From Prevotellaceae bacterium (lineage in GTDB: Bacteria > Bacteroidota > Bacteroidia > Bacteroidales > Bacteroidaceae), in contig JAQXTH010000027.1 of assembly GCA_029219385.1 (NCBI GenBank), positions 1 to 61,962 on the forward strand: a DNA stretch of 61,962 nt, given 5' to 3'. The first letter of the stretch is position 1. Each line of letters starts with the position of its first letter. Below the pieces are notes generated by a model. The model was given only the letters and a program-made list of their open reading frames with translations, did not search any database and was not told the origin of the DNA. Shown here piece by piece: positions 53,866 to 61,030 of this stretch. A program made the translations under genes and the position numbers.

Positions 53866-53873
53866 CAAATTTA
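53866..53873 (-). promoter_or_regulatory. -7 element for the GH92 gene
   Basis: On the minus strand the sequence reads TAAATTTG, matching TAnnTTTG, giving a 5' UTR of about 60 bases. No well-placed -33 is visible. Confidence 0.45.
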
Positions 53874-53934
53874 AAAATAATTCCCAAAACACTGTTAAAA
53901 CAACATATAATTTCCACATTTCCCCACTGCACAA

Positions 53935-53966
53935 CTTGGCCGATAAACAAGAAAAGACTACTTTTG
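53935..53966 (+). promoter_or_regulatory. promoter for the nitroreductase gene
   Basis: TTGG (53935-53938) is a near match to -33. It is followed after 20 bases by TACTTTTG (53959-53966). The ATG is 30 bases further on. Confidence 0.65.
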
Positions 53967-53996
53967 CCCACAACAAACTCAAAACCACCATATATT

Positions 53997-54509
53997 ATGA
54001 CATTCAAAGACCTTTCAGCGTTGCGCAGTTCCGTGCGCAGTTTCACAAGCGAAGAAGTTGACGCCCAACAACTCGACTACATACTCGAATGTGCACGTCT
54101 TGCCCCTTCGGCCGTCAACAAACAACCCTGGCATTTCTATGTAGTCACCTCGCCCGAGGGCAAAGCTGCCCTTCGCAAATGTTACGACCGCGAATGGTTT
54201 GCCGAAGCACCGGTCTACATCGTGTGTTGCGTTTGCCACGACCAAGAGTGGGTGCGCAGTTGCGACAACAAGCCCCATGGCAACATCGATATCGCCATTG
54301 CTACCGAACATATCTGTCTCGCTGCCGCAGAGCAGGGACTTGGCTCGTGCTGGGTGTGCAACTTCGATGTCGCCCTTTGCAAACAACTGCTCAACCTGCC
54401 CGACAACCAAGAACCCTCCGTTATTGTGCCGATAGGCCACGCTTCACCACAAGGAGCCACTCGGCCCAAACAACGCAAAGCCGCTCAAGACATCATAAGC
54501 AAACTATAA
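53997..54509 (+). CDS. nitroreductase family protein
   Basis: The 170-residue flavin enzyme starts 'MTFKDLSALRSSVRSFTSEEV' and has 'ARLAPSAVNKQPWHFYVV' (FMN-phosphate binding) and 'DIAIATEHICLAAAEQGLGSC' in part, typical of small NfsA/NfsB-like oxidoreductases using NAD(P)H. A Cys-rich patch ('VYIVCCVC', 'GSCWVCNFD') is unusual. The natural substrate is unknown; members reduce quinones, flavins or nitro compounds. The start at 53997 fits the family N-terminus and the promoter at 53935-53966. It is monocistronic, ended by a strong terminator. Confidence 0.92.
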   Translation: MTFKDLSALRSSVRSFTSEEVDAQQLDYILECARLAPSAVNKQPWHFYVVTSPEGKAALRKCYDREWFAEAPVYIVCCVCHDQEWVRSCDNKPHGNIDIAIATEHICLAAAEQGLGSCWVCNFDVALCKQLLNLPDNQEPSVIVPIGHASPQGATRPKQRKAAQDIISKL

Positions 54510-54539
54510 GAAGCAATCTCAACATCGCTTAAGTATAAA

Positions 54540-54588
54540 ACCGAGGCGAGAGGAAGACAAAATCCCCCTCTCGCCTCGGTTACTTTTT
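54540..54588. terminator. bidirectional terminator between nitroreductase and argD
   Basis: A 13-bp perfect stem ACCGAGGCGAGAG/CTCTCGCCTCGGT (54540-54552 with 54568-54580) is followed by TACTTTTTT. Confidence 0.88.
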
Positions 54589-54649
54589 TCTGACTTTTTT
54601 TGTCGATTTGTTCTGTGATTAGCATTCCGGCTCTAAACCTCGTCGAAAT

Positions 54650-55786
54650 TTAAACCTGCGAGAGCACCGTCTTGAGTTTCTCCATAAACTCGTCGGCCTC
54701 AGCCTTGCCAAACGTGAGAGGCGGAAGCAGGCGCAAGGTGTTTGTGCCCGAACAACCGGTAAACACTTTTTGCTCTTTCACAAGTCGTGTGCGCACCTCC
54801 TTGTAAGGAATATCAAGTTCGATACCAATCATCAGACCGCGTCCGCGCACTTCTGCAACATGGGGCAGTTTTGCATCTGAAAGTGCCTTGATAAGATATT
54901 CGCCTACCTTGCGAGCGTTCTCAACAAGGTTTTCTTTTTCAAAAATATCAAGCACTGCCAACGCAGCGGCACACGCCAGATGATTGCCACCAAAGGTGGT
55001 GCCAAGTTGTCCGTAGACGGGTTTAAACTTGGGAGAAATAAGCAAGGCAGACATGGGGAAACCATTTGCTATGCCTTTTGCCACCGTGATGAGGTCAGGC
55101 TTCACGTCAAGATATTGGTGAGCAAAAAATTTACCACTTCTGCCATAGCCACACTGAATTTCGTCGCAAATCAAAACGGTGTTGTATTTGTCGCACAGTC
55201 GACGCAACCCCTGCACAAACTCACGGGTTGCCAGTCTTATACCACCCACTCCCTGAATACACTCTATAATAACGGCACAAACATCGCCTTTTTCAATCTC
55301 CCTTTGCCATGCCTCGAGGTCGTTGAGTGGCAGGTAGGTGACGTGATGATTGGCATTGATAGGCGCAATGATTTTAGGATTGGCCGTAGCTTCAACAGCG
55401 AGCGAAGTGCGACCATGAAAGGCTTTTTCGAGCGACAATACCCTTGTGCGTCCGTTATGAAATGAGGCAAGTTTGAGGGCGTTTTCGTTGGCCTCGGCAC
55501 CCGAGTTGATAAGAAACAACCGATAGTCGTCGTAGCCCGAGATACGCCCCAAACGCGAGGCCAATTCTTTTTGCAAGGGGTTGATGACCGAGTTGCTATA
55601 GAAGCCCAATTTGTTGACTTGGCGAGTGACTGCCTCTACGTAATGAGGGTGGCAGTGCCCCACGCTGATTACGGCATGGCCACCATATAAATCAAGATAT
55701 TCGTTGCCATCGATGTCCCACACACGGCAACCCTTGCCGTGATCTATTGCTATATCAAAAAGCGGATAAACGTCAAACAGTGTCAT
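54650..55786 (-). CDS. argD: acetylornithine (or succinylornithine) aminotransferase
   Basis: This PLP enzyme transfers the amino group of glutamate to N-acyl-glutamate semialdehyde to form N-acylornithine in arginine synthesis. The 378-residue protein has 'LDLYGGHAVISVGHCHP', 'ICDEIQCGYGRSGKFFAHQ' and PLP lysine Lys237 in 'VAKGIANGFP'. It is the last gene of the arg operon, 49 bases after argC. Bacteroides fragilis is known to use succinylated intermediates, so the acyl group here may be succinyl; the sequence alone does not decide it. Confidence 0.95.
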   Translation of the reverse strand: MTLFDVYPLFDIAIDHGKGCRVWDIDGNEYLDLYGGHAVISVGHCHPHYVEAVTRQVNKLGFYSNSVINPLQKELASRLGRISGYDDYRLFLINSGAEANENALKLASFHNGRTRVLSLEKAFHGRTSLAVEATANPKIIAPINANHHVTYLPLNDLEAWQREIEKGDVCAVIIECIQGVGGIRLATREFVQGLRRLCDKYNTVLICDEIQCGYGRSGKFFAHQYLDVKPDLITVAKGIANGFPMSALLISPKFKPVYGQLGTTFGGNHLACAAALAVLDIFEKENLVENARKVGEYLIKALSDAKLPHVAEVRGRGLMIGIELDIPYKEVRTRLVKEQKVFTGCSGTNTLRLLPPLTFGKAEADEFMEKLKTVLSQV

Positions 55787-55835
55787 GTTATTGAATATAT
55801 ATAATATTGCAAGTTAATATGTCGTCAAACAGTCA

Positions 55836-56801
55836 TCAGAAAGCCGATGCCTTGAGATTCAATCCCGTTGTCTCGGGCAAACCAAACATGAGGTTCATGT
55901 TTTGCACAGCCTGGCCAACAGCACCTTTCAGCAAATTGTCTATGCACGAAATCATGAGCAGTTGGTCGTCGTGTTTCTCGACATAGACAACGGCCTTGTT
56001 GGTGTTGACCACCTGCTTCATATCGGGACTTTTGGTCACAAAGTGTGTAAACGCAGCATCGGCATAAAAGTCGTCATAAATTTGGCGAGCTTCTTGTTCT
56101 GAAGAGCGACATGTAGCATAGGCCGTAACAAATATACCACGCGCAAAACAGCCTCTTTGGGGTATGAACAAAAGGCGACCCTCGTATGAGGGGTGAAGTT
56201 CTTCTACCGTCTGTCTTATCTCGAGCAGGTGTTGATGGGTAAATGTTTTATAGACCGAGACATTGTCGTTGCGCCATGAGAAATGAGTTGTGGCACCGGG
56301 TTTTTGTCCCGCCCCCGTGCTACCGGTAATTCCATTGATATGAATGTCGCCCTCAATAATACCGCTTTTCAAAGCCGGCAAAAGAGCCAACTGTATGGCG
56401 GTGGCAAAACAACCGGGATTGGCAACACGCGAAGCCGTCGAAATAATGTCACGATGAGTCTCGGGCAGGCCGTAGACGAAATCATGATTCCCGACTATTC
56501 TGAAGTCTTGGGCGAGGTCGATTATTTTCACTTTGGAGTTAATATCGTGTTCTGCCAAAAACGCCTCGCTCTTTCCATGACCAAAACAGAAAAAAACGAC
56601 ATCTGCCTTGTCAAACGGCATTTCGGAGGTAAATTCCAAATCCGTATCGCCGAGCAGTCCTTCGTGAACATCCGCTACCCTGTTGCCGGCATTGCTGCCA
56701 CTATTGGCAAACACTATCTGCGCCTCGGGATGATTTGTGAGAAGCCTTATCAATTCACCACCGGTATATCCGGCCGCACCCATTATACCTACTTTTATCA
56801 T
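55836..56801 (-). CDS. argC: N-acetyl-gamma-glutamyl-phosphate reductase
   Basis: ArgC reduces N-acyl-glutamyl phosphate with NADPH to the semialdehyde. The 321-residue protein begins 'MIKVGIMGAAGYTGGELIRLL' (Rossmann motif) and has the catalytic Cys131 in 'VANPGCFATAIQLALL'. The length is normal. It lies between a tandem hairpin element (56875-57019) and argD. Confidence 0.97.
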   Translation of the reverse strand: MIKVGIMGAAGYTGGELIRLLTNHPEAQIVFANSGSNAGNRVADVHEGLLGDTDLEFTSEMPFDKADVVFFCFGHGKSEAFLAEHDINSKVKIIDLAQDFRIVGNHDFVYGLPETHRDIISTASRVANPGCFATAIQLALLPALKSGIIEGDIHINGITGSTGAGQKPGATTHFSWRNDNVSVYKTFTHQHLLEIRQTVEELHPSYEGRLLFIPQRGCFARGIFVTAYATCRSSEQEARQIYDDFYADAAFTHFVTKSPDMKQVVNTNKAVVYVEKHDDQLLMISCIDNLLKGAVGQAVQNMNLMFGLPETTGLNLKASAF

Positions 56802-56874
56802 AGTCTATGCATTAGAAATCTTTTGATGTTTAAATTTAGAGTTTTTTGTGTCGGAACAAGAAGCCGCCCTATCG

Positions 56875-57019
56875 ACGTTTTCGCTAAACCATCCGAGCAA
56901 AAGCAAGCTTGCTTGGGTTTTGCCATGGCGAGAAAACGCAACTGTTAAGAACGTTTTCGTTAAACCATCCGAGCAAAAGCAAGCTTGCTTGGGTTTTGCC
57001 ATGGCGAGAAAACGCAACT
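56875..57019. repeat. tandem pair of the 69-bp hairpin element
   Basis: Two nearly identical copies (56875-56943 and 56951-57019) are separated by GTTAAGA. Each is an imperfect inverted repeat centred on AAGCAAGCTTGCTT, with paired arms GTTTTC/GAAAAC, CCAT/ATGG and GCAAAA/TTTTGC. The pair fills the gap between the PspC-like gene and argC in the minus-strand operon. A related copy is at 8438-8506. Short frames through it are not credible genes. Confidence 0.9.
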
Positions 57020-57022
57020 TTT

Positions 57023-57211
57023 CTAAGAACGCTGTCGCGGAGCGAGCAACCAAAGCAAAAGATATATCCACAGCCCGACACCATAGGCGAGTATCAGAAA
57101 AAACGCAGCAAGCCTGACCAAAAGCGAATCTATGCCAATATATTCGGCCAACCCACCACAAACTCCTCCAATTTTCCTGTCGTTACTTGACAAATAGAAT
57201 TTATTATTCAT
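57023..57211 (-). CDS. PspC-domain mini-protein
   Basis: The 62-residue protein, 'MNNKFYLSSNDRKIGGVCGG' onward, has the PspC core 'IGGVCGGLAEYIG' and one membrane segment ('AAFFLILAYGVGLWIYLLLWLL'). It is a stand-alone PspC of the size common in Bacteroidetes. PspC proteins act in the envelope stress response of enterobacteria; the role of isolated ones is unclear. The ATG at 57211 was chosen over a GTG at 57247. Its stop codon lies four bases from the hairpin element. Its presence inside an arginine operon is unexpected. Confidence 0.85.
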   Translation of the reverse strand: MNNKFYLSSNDRKIGGVCGGLAEYIGIDSLLVRLAAFFLILAYGVGLWIYLLLWLLAPRQRS

Positions 57212-57269
57212 TTTTCTAAAAATCAGGTCTCTTGTTTCGTTGTTCACTCAACCGTAAGGGCAGCCGGAT

Positions 57270-58469
57270 TTATCTCTGCTCGTCAGGGTGAGCCAGATAG
57301 TAGGCTCGCAAAGCAGTTGACGACACTTTTATAAAGCCTTTAGCATCTTCCGAACTCCAAGCTTTTGCTGTCTCTCCATACTCGCCAAGTTTGTTTTTCA
57401 CAAGGTCGTTGGGAGAATCGACCCCGACGGTCTCAAACGAAAGTGGACGCAGGCGAAGTGTCACCTCGCCCGTCACATTGCGCTGCGACGATGTGAGCAT
57501 AGCCTCAATGTCGGGCATCACCGGCTCAAGATATTGGCTCTCGTGGAGGAACATTCCATACCAGTTGCTGACTTGGTCTTTCCAATATTGCTGCCATTTA
57601 GAGAGTGTGAATTTCTCCAAAAAACGATGGGCACCAATAATCAGCATAGGAGCAGCAGCCTCAAATCCCACACGACCCTTAATGCCAATGATTGTGTCGC
57701 CCACATGGCAGTCGCGACCTATGCCAAAAGCTGCACCTATTTTCTCAACAGCCTGTATAGCCTCAATTTTGTCGTCGTAGCGTTGGCCGTTGACAGTAAC
57801 GAGTTCTCCTTTTTCAAAACCAAGTTTCAACAACTCGGGTTCTTGTTTTTCGGGGTGTTTGAGATATGCGCTCTCAGGCAATCCCTGCGTGCTGTCGAGT
57901 ATTTCACCGCCACAAATGCTTGTGCCCCATATCCCCACGTTATAGGAATACTTGAGTTTGGTGAAATCGGCACTGAAACCATTGGCGTTAAGATAGTCCA
58001 CTTCTTCTTGGCGGCTGAGATTTTTGTCACGAGTGAGAGTGATAATCTCCACCCCGGGCGACATCACAAGAAAAGTCATGTCAAATCGAATTTGATCGTT
58101 GCCCGCTCCGGTCGAACCATGGGCAATGGCATCGGCTCCGATCTCGTTGGCATAGCGCGCAATGGCCAATGCTTGGAAAATACGCTCAGAACTAACCGAA
58201 ATAGGATAGCAGTTGTTGCGCAACACGTTTCCGAAAATCATATATTTCAGCGACTTGGCATAATATTCTTGTGTCACGTCGAGGGTAACATATTTTTTAG
58301 CTCCGAGTTTATAGGCATTTTCCTCATTGGTTTTGAGTTGTTGCTCACTGAAACCGCCTGTGTTGGCACACGCGGCATAAACTTCATAACCTTTTTCTTT
58401 GGCGAGATACATCACGGTGTAACTTGTGTCAAGTCCGCCGCTAAAAGCCACTACAACTTTTTTTGCCAT
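57270..58469 (-). CDS. argG: argininosuccinate synthase
   Basis: ArgG joins citrulline and aspartate with ATP to form argininosuccinate. The 399-residue protein has the ATP pyrophosphatase loop 'FSGGLDTS' (residues 9-16), 'GSTGAGNDQIRFD' and 'YSYNVGIWGTSICGG'. It belongs to the arg operon, 58-92 bases from its neighbours. argH is not in the window. Confidence 0.97.
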   Translation of the reverse strand: MAKKVVVAFSGGLDTSYTVMYLAKEKGYEVYAACANTGGFSEQQLKTNEENAYKLGAKKYVTLDVTQEYYAKSLKYMIFGNVLRNNCYPISVSSERIFQALAIARYANEIGADAIAHGSTGAGNDQIRFDMTFLVMSPGVEIITLTRDKNLSRQEEVDYLNANGFSADFTKLKYSYNVGIWGTSICGGEILDSTQGLPESAYLKHPEKQEPELLKLGFEKGELVTVNGQRYDDKIEAIQAVEKIGAAFGIGRDCHVGDTIIGIKGRVGFEAAAPMLIIGAHRFLEKFTLSKWQQYWKDQVSNWYGMFLHESQYLEPVMPDIEAMLTSSQRNVTGEVTLRLRPLSFETVGVDSPNDLVKNKLGEYGETAKAWSSEDAKGFIKVSSTALRAYYLAHPDEQR

Positions 58470-58561
58470 GTTATTTTATTGTTTTAAAATTGTTTTATGG
58501 TTGTTTATATAACAAAGGGGGTTGCCCCCCTATCATATCGCTTCTCTCCCGAGTGGGAATA

Positions 58562-59254
58562 TCATCTCAGGTTTTTGCGTGCCGCCTCTTGAGCCATGGC
58601 CACAATGTCGGCAGGCAGTTCTACCGGAAGCGGTTCGCCCACATGGTCGGCAGGGTCATAGAGCATGGCCGTACATACACAATATTTGCGCCCCGTGCGT
58701 GCCAACACGTCACAATTGACACAGCGAGGTTGTTCAGGAGTGCCACAGCCGGCCCAATATGCGTCATCTTGGGTGAGTTGAGCAAATGTAACCGGCACAT
58801 AGCCAAGCATTGTGTTGATGCGCATCACGGCAATCTGACTGGTAAGTCCAAACAACTTGGCGTTTGGCCAGCGCAAGCGACTGAGAGTGAAAGCCACTTT
58901 CTTAATGCGCGTAGCGAGATGATGACCGCGATATTTTGGAACTACAATCAAGCCCGAATTGGCCACATAGTGTTTATCTTCCCAACTCTCAATATAGCAA
59001 AAACCGGCAAACTCGTCATTTTTGTCAAGGGCTATTATGGCTTTACGTTCCGCCATTTTTGTGGCAAGATATTCATGGGTACGCGAAGCAATACCCGAGC
59101 CTCTCACCTTTGCAGATTCGGTAATGGTTTCTAATATTGTGTCGACATACTTTTCATGAGAAGCATCGGCCACAATCACCCTGATGCCATCATCGGGTTC
59201 TTTACTAAAACTGCTTTCCGTCAGAGTATTTTCCGTTGGTTCAGTCTTCATCAT
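58562..59254 (-). CDS. GNAT acyltransferase, probable first enzyme of arginine synthesis
   Basis: The 230-residue protein has a GNAT fold in the first ~150 residues: 'RVIVADASHEKYVDTILETI', 'NSGLIVVPKYRGHHLATRIKKVAF' (acyl-CoA loop V-P-K-Y-R-G-H-H) and 'KLFGLTSQIAVMRINTMLGY'. The C-terminal part is Cys-rich ('CVNCDVLARTGRKYCVC'), suggesting a metal site, which is uncommon in GNATs. Its position between argR and argG indicates a glutamate N-acyltransferase (acetyl or succinyl), replacing the classical argA. The start overlaps argR by 14 bases, implying translational coupling. The substrate is inference. Confidence 0.85.
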   Translation of the reverse strand: MMKTEPTENTLTESSFSKEPDDGIRVIVADASHEKYVDTILETITESAKVRGSGIASRTHEYLATKMAERKAIIALDKNDEFAGFCYIESWEDKHYVANSGLIVVPKYRGHHLATRIKKVAFTLSRLRWPNAKLFGLTSQIAVMRINTMLGYVPVTFAQLTQDDAYWAGCGTPEQPRCVNCDVLARTGRKYCVCTAMLYDPADHVGEPLPVELPADIVAMAQEAARKNLR

Positions 59255-59702
59255 AACTTGGCAATATTTGTTTCAAGGCATCGATTATGACAGTTTTTCC
59301 AACCCCTTCTCTCAATACAACAAGAATAGTATCATCTCCTGCCACAGTTCCCACAATCTCATTAATATTAAGATTATCTATTTCAGATGCCAAACTGTTG
59401 GCATAGGCTGTAACTGTTTTAATGACAGCGAGGTTTCCCGAAAAGTCAACGCTTTTAAATCCATAAGGCACAGCCCGGCGTTGAATTTCCGCCTCATTGG
59501 TTTCGGGCAAGACATAAGCATAGCCACCATCCTCGGTGCAAACCTTAGAAACCTTCAAAGTACGAAGATCACGCGACAATGTCGGTTGAGCCAATTTAAA
59601 GCCCTGTTCTCTGAGAGCATTCAACACCTCTTCCTGACTTTCAAATCTATTTGCCTGCAAAAGACTGCGGAGCATTTCCAATCGAGTTCTTTTTATTGCC
59701 AT
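59241..59702 (-). CDS. argR: arginine repressor
   Basis: ArgR is an arginine-sensing hexameric repressor. The 153-residue protein has an N-terminal winged helix (about 8-60, 'EVLNALREQGFKLAQPTLSRDLRTL') and the C-terminal trimerisation core with the arginine-binding 'GTVAGDDTILVVLREG'. It is the first gene of the minus-strand operon and overlaps the GNAT gene, so it probably regulates its own operon. Confidence 0.96.
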   Translation of the reverse strand: MAIKRTRLEMLRSLLQANRFESQEEVLNALREQGFKLAQPTLSRDLRTLKVSKVCTEDGGYAYVLPETNEAEIQRRAVPYGFKSVDFSGNLAVIKTVTAYANSLASEIDNLNINEIVGTVAGDDTILVVLREGVGKTVIIDALKQILPSYDED

Positions 59703-59732
59703 ATTTGCTGCTTTTGTTATTTATTCCAAATG

Positions 59733-59740
59733 CAAAGTTA
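59733..59740 (-). promoter_or_regulatory. -7 element for the arg operon
   Basis: On the minus strand the sequence reads TAACTTTG (TAnnTTTG), about 30 bases upstream of argR. A CGCA..TGCG inverted pair at 59761-59776 nearby could be part of an operator, but I cannot confirm an ARG box. Confidence 0.5.
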
Positions 59741-59926
59741 GTAATAAAATTTCATCTACTCGCATAAACTTGTGCGAAAACAAGTCTTAAAAATACATAA
59801 AACCTAAAAATCCGACTTTTTGCACACTTCACTAAACAAAATGAACATTCGCAAAAAACATTGTTTTTGTCCATTCAAACGCAAATTGCCACTTTTTCAA
59901 CAATTTACCGCCACAAACAAAATCTA

Positions 59927-61030
59927 CTACAATTTGGAGTGTATCTCACCGCTGCCCAAACATATCTTGCGACTGTCATCAAAGGGCAGATATACAACGG
60001 CAAATTGCCCGGGGGCCACACCGCGAATGTTGCGCTCGCTCCTTATCACATATCGCCCGAGACGTTCGGAATATGAAAAATGTCCCGACTCAAACTCCGG
60101 TGAATGGCGTATCTTGAAATATATCGGAGTGTCGTTGGGCACAAAATTTAGATTTTCGGTGGCAATGGTATGAAAATCACTAAGAGAAAACTCTGTGGCA
60201 TTACACTGTTGCCCGGGACTCTCGATGTCGCGAGTAACAAACACGATGTTGTTGTCAATATCCTTGCCTACCACAAACCACGGCCCTCCGCCCAAACGAA
60301 GTCCTTTTCGCTGACCGAGAGTATAAAACCAATATCCGCGATGACTGCCCAACACTGTGCCGGTCTCCCACTCCACTATCTCACCCTCCTTGGTGCCAAG
60401 ATAGTGCTCGAGCAACGAATTATAGGTTGTGTTGCCCAAAAAACAAATGCCCTGACTGTCTTTGCGGTGTGCAGGAGCCAATCCCCACTTCTCAGCAATG
60501 GAGCGTACCTCGTTTTTCTGCAACCTCCCGATAGGAAAATGAAGGGTCGCAAGTTGTTGTGGTGTAATCTGACATAGAAAATCGGTCTGATCTTTCACGG
60601 GGTCGGGACTTGTGGCCAGATATTTCACCCCATCTTTCACAAGCGTTGAAGCATAGTGGCCCGTAACGGTCATGTCAAAATCACGTCCCACCTTGTCATA
60701 GAAACAACCAAACTTTATCAAACTGTTGCACATCACGTCAGGATTGGGCGTAAGTCCGCGCCTCACGCGGTCTGTGAGATATTCTATCACATTGTCCCAA
60801 TAATCTTTGTGAAGATCGACAGTTTCTACTTTGAGTCCGTATTGGCGTGCAAGCATGTTGACCATTTCAAGGTCTTCTTCCATTGTGCACGAAAACTCAC
60901 TTTCTTCCTTTGCACCTATAATAATATAAAACAAAGTGGGTTTATAGCCCTCTTCACACATCAAATGGGTTGCAACCGCACTATCTACTCCACCCGAGGC
61001 AAGAACGGCAATGTTTTTATCTTTCATCAT
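59927..61030 (-). CDS. mnmA: tRNA-specific 2-thiouridylase MnmA
   Basis: MnmA adds sulfur to U34 of tRNA-Lys, -Glu and -Gln, using ATP. The 367-residue cytosolic protein has the PP-loop 'ASGGVDSAVA' (residues 11-20) and the two catalytic cysteines, Cys101 ('NPDVMCNSLIKF') and Cys196 ('QGICFLGN'). The start at 61030 gives the normal N-terminus; the longer frame to 61225 is in the upstream gene. It overlaps the permease gene by 14 bases. Confidence 0.95.
   Translation of the reverse strand: MMKDKNIAVLASGGVDSAVATHLMCEEGYKPTLFYIIIGAKEESEFSCTMEEDLEMVNMLARQYGLKVETVDLHKDYWDNVIEYLTDRVRRGLTPNPDVMCNSLIKFGCFYDKVGRDFDMTVTGHYASTLVKDGVKYLATSPDPVKDQTDFLCQITPQQLATLHFPIGRLQKNEVRSIAEKWGLAPAHRKDSQGICFLGNTTYNSLLEHYLGTKEGEIVEWETGTVLGSHRGYWFYTLGQRKGLRLGGGPWFVVGKDIDNNIVFVTRDIESPGQQCNATEFSLSDFHTIATENLNFVPNDTPIYFKIRHSPEFESGHFSYSERLGRYVIRSERNIRGVAPGQFAVVYLPFDDSRKICLGSGEIHSKL

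Noticed and set aside
53800-53991. 64-residue extension of the GH92 mannosidase
   Set aside because: It contains several hydrophobic stretches unlike one signal peptide; the Met at 53799 starts a proper signal peptide, and the extension covers the promoter region.
56805-57161. Several open frames (both strands) through the tandem hairpin elements
   Set aside because: They repeat the same peptide once per hairpin copy and overlap argC-pspC gaps; the pattern comes from the repeat DNA, not from a gene.
59741-59790. ARG box operator upstream of argR
   Set aside because: Only a short CGCA..TGCG inverted pair is visible; it does not clearly match the known ARG box, so it is not called as an operator.
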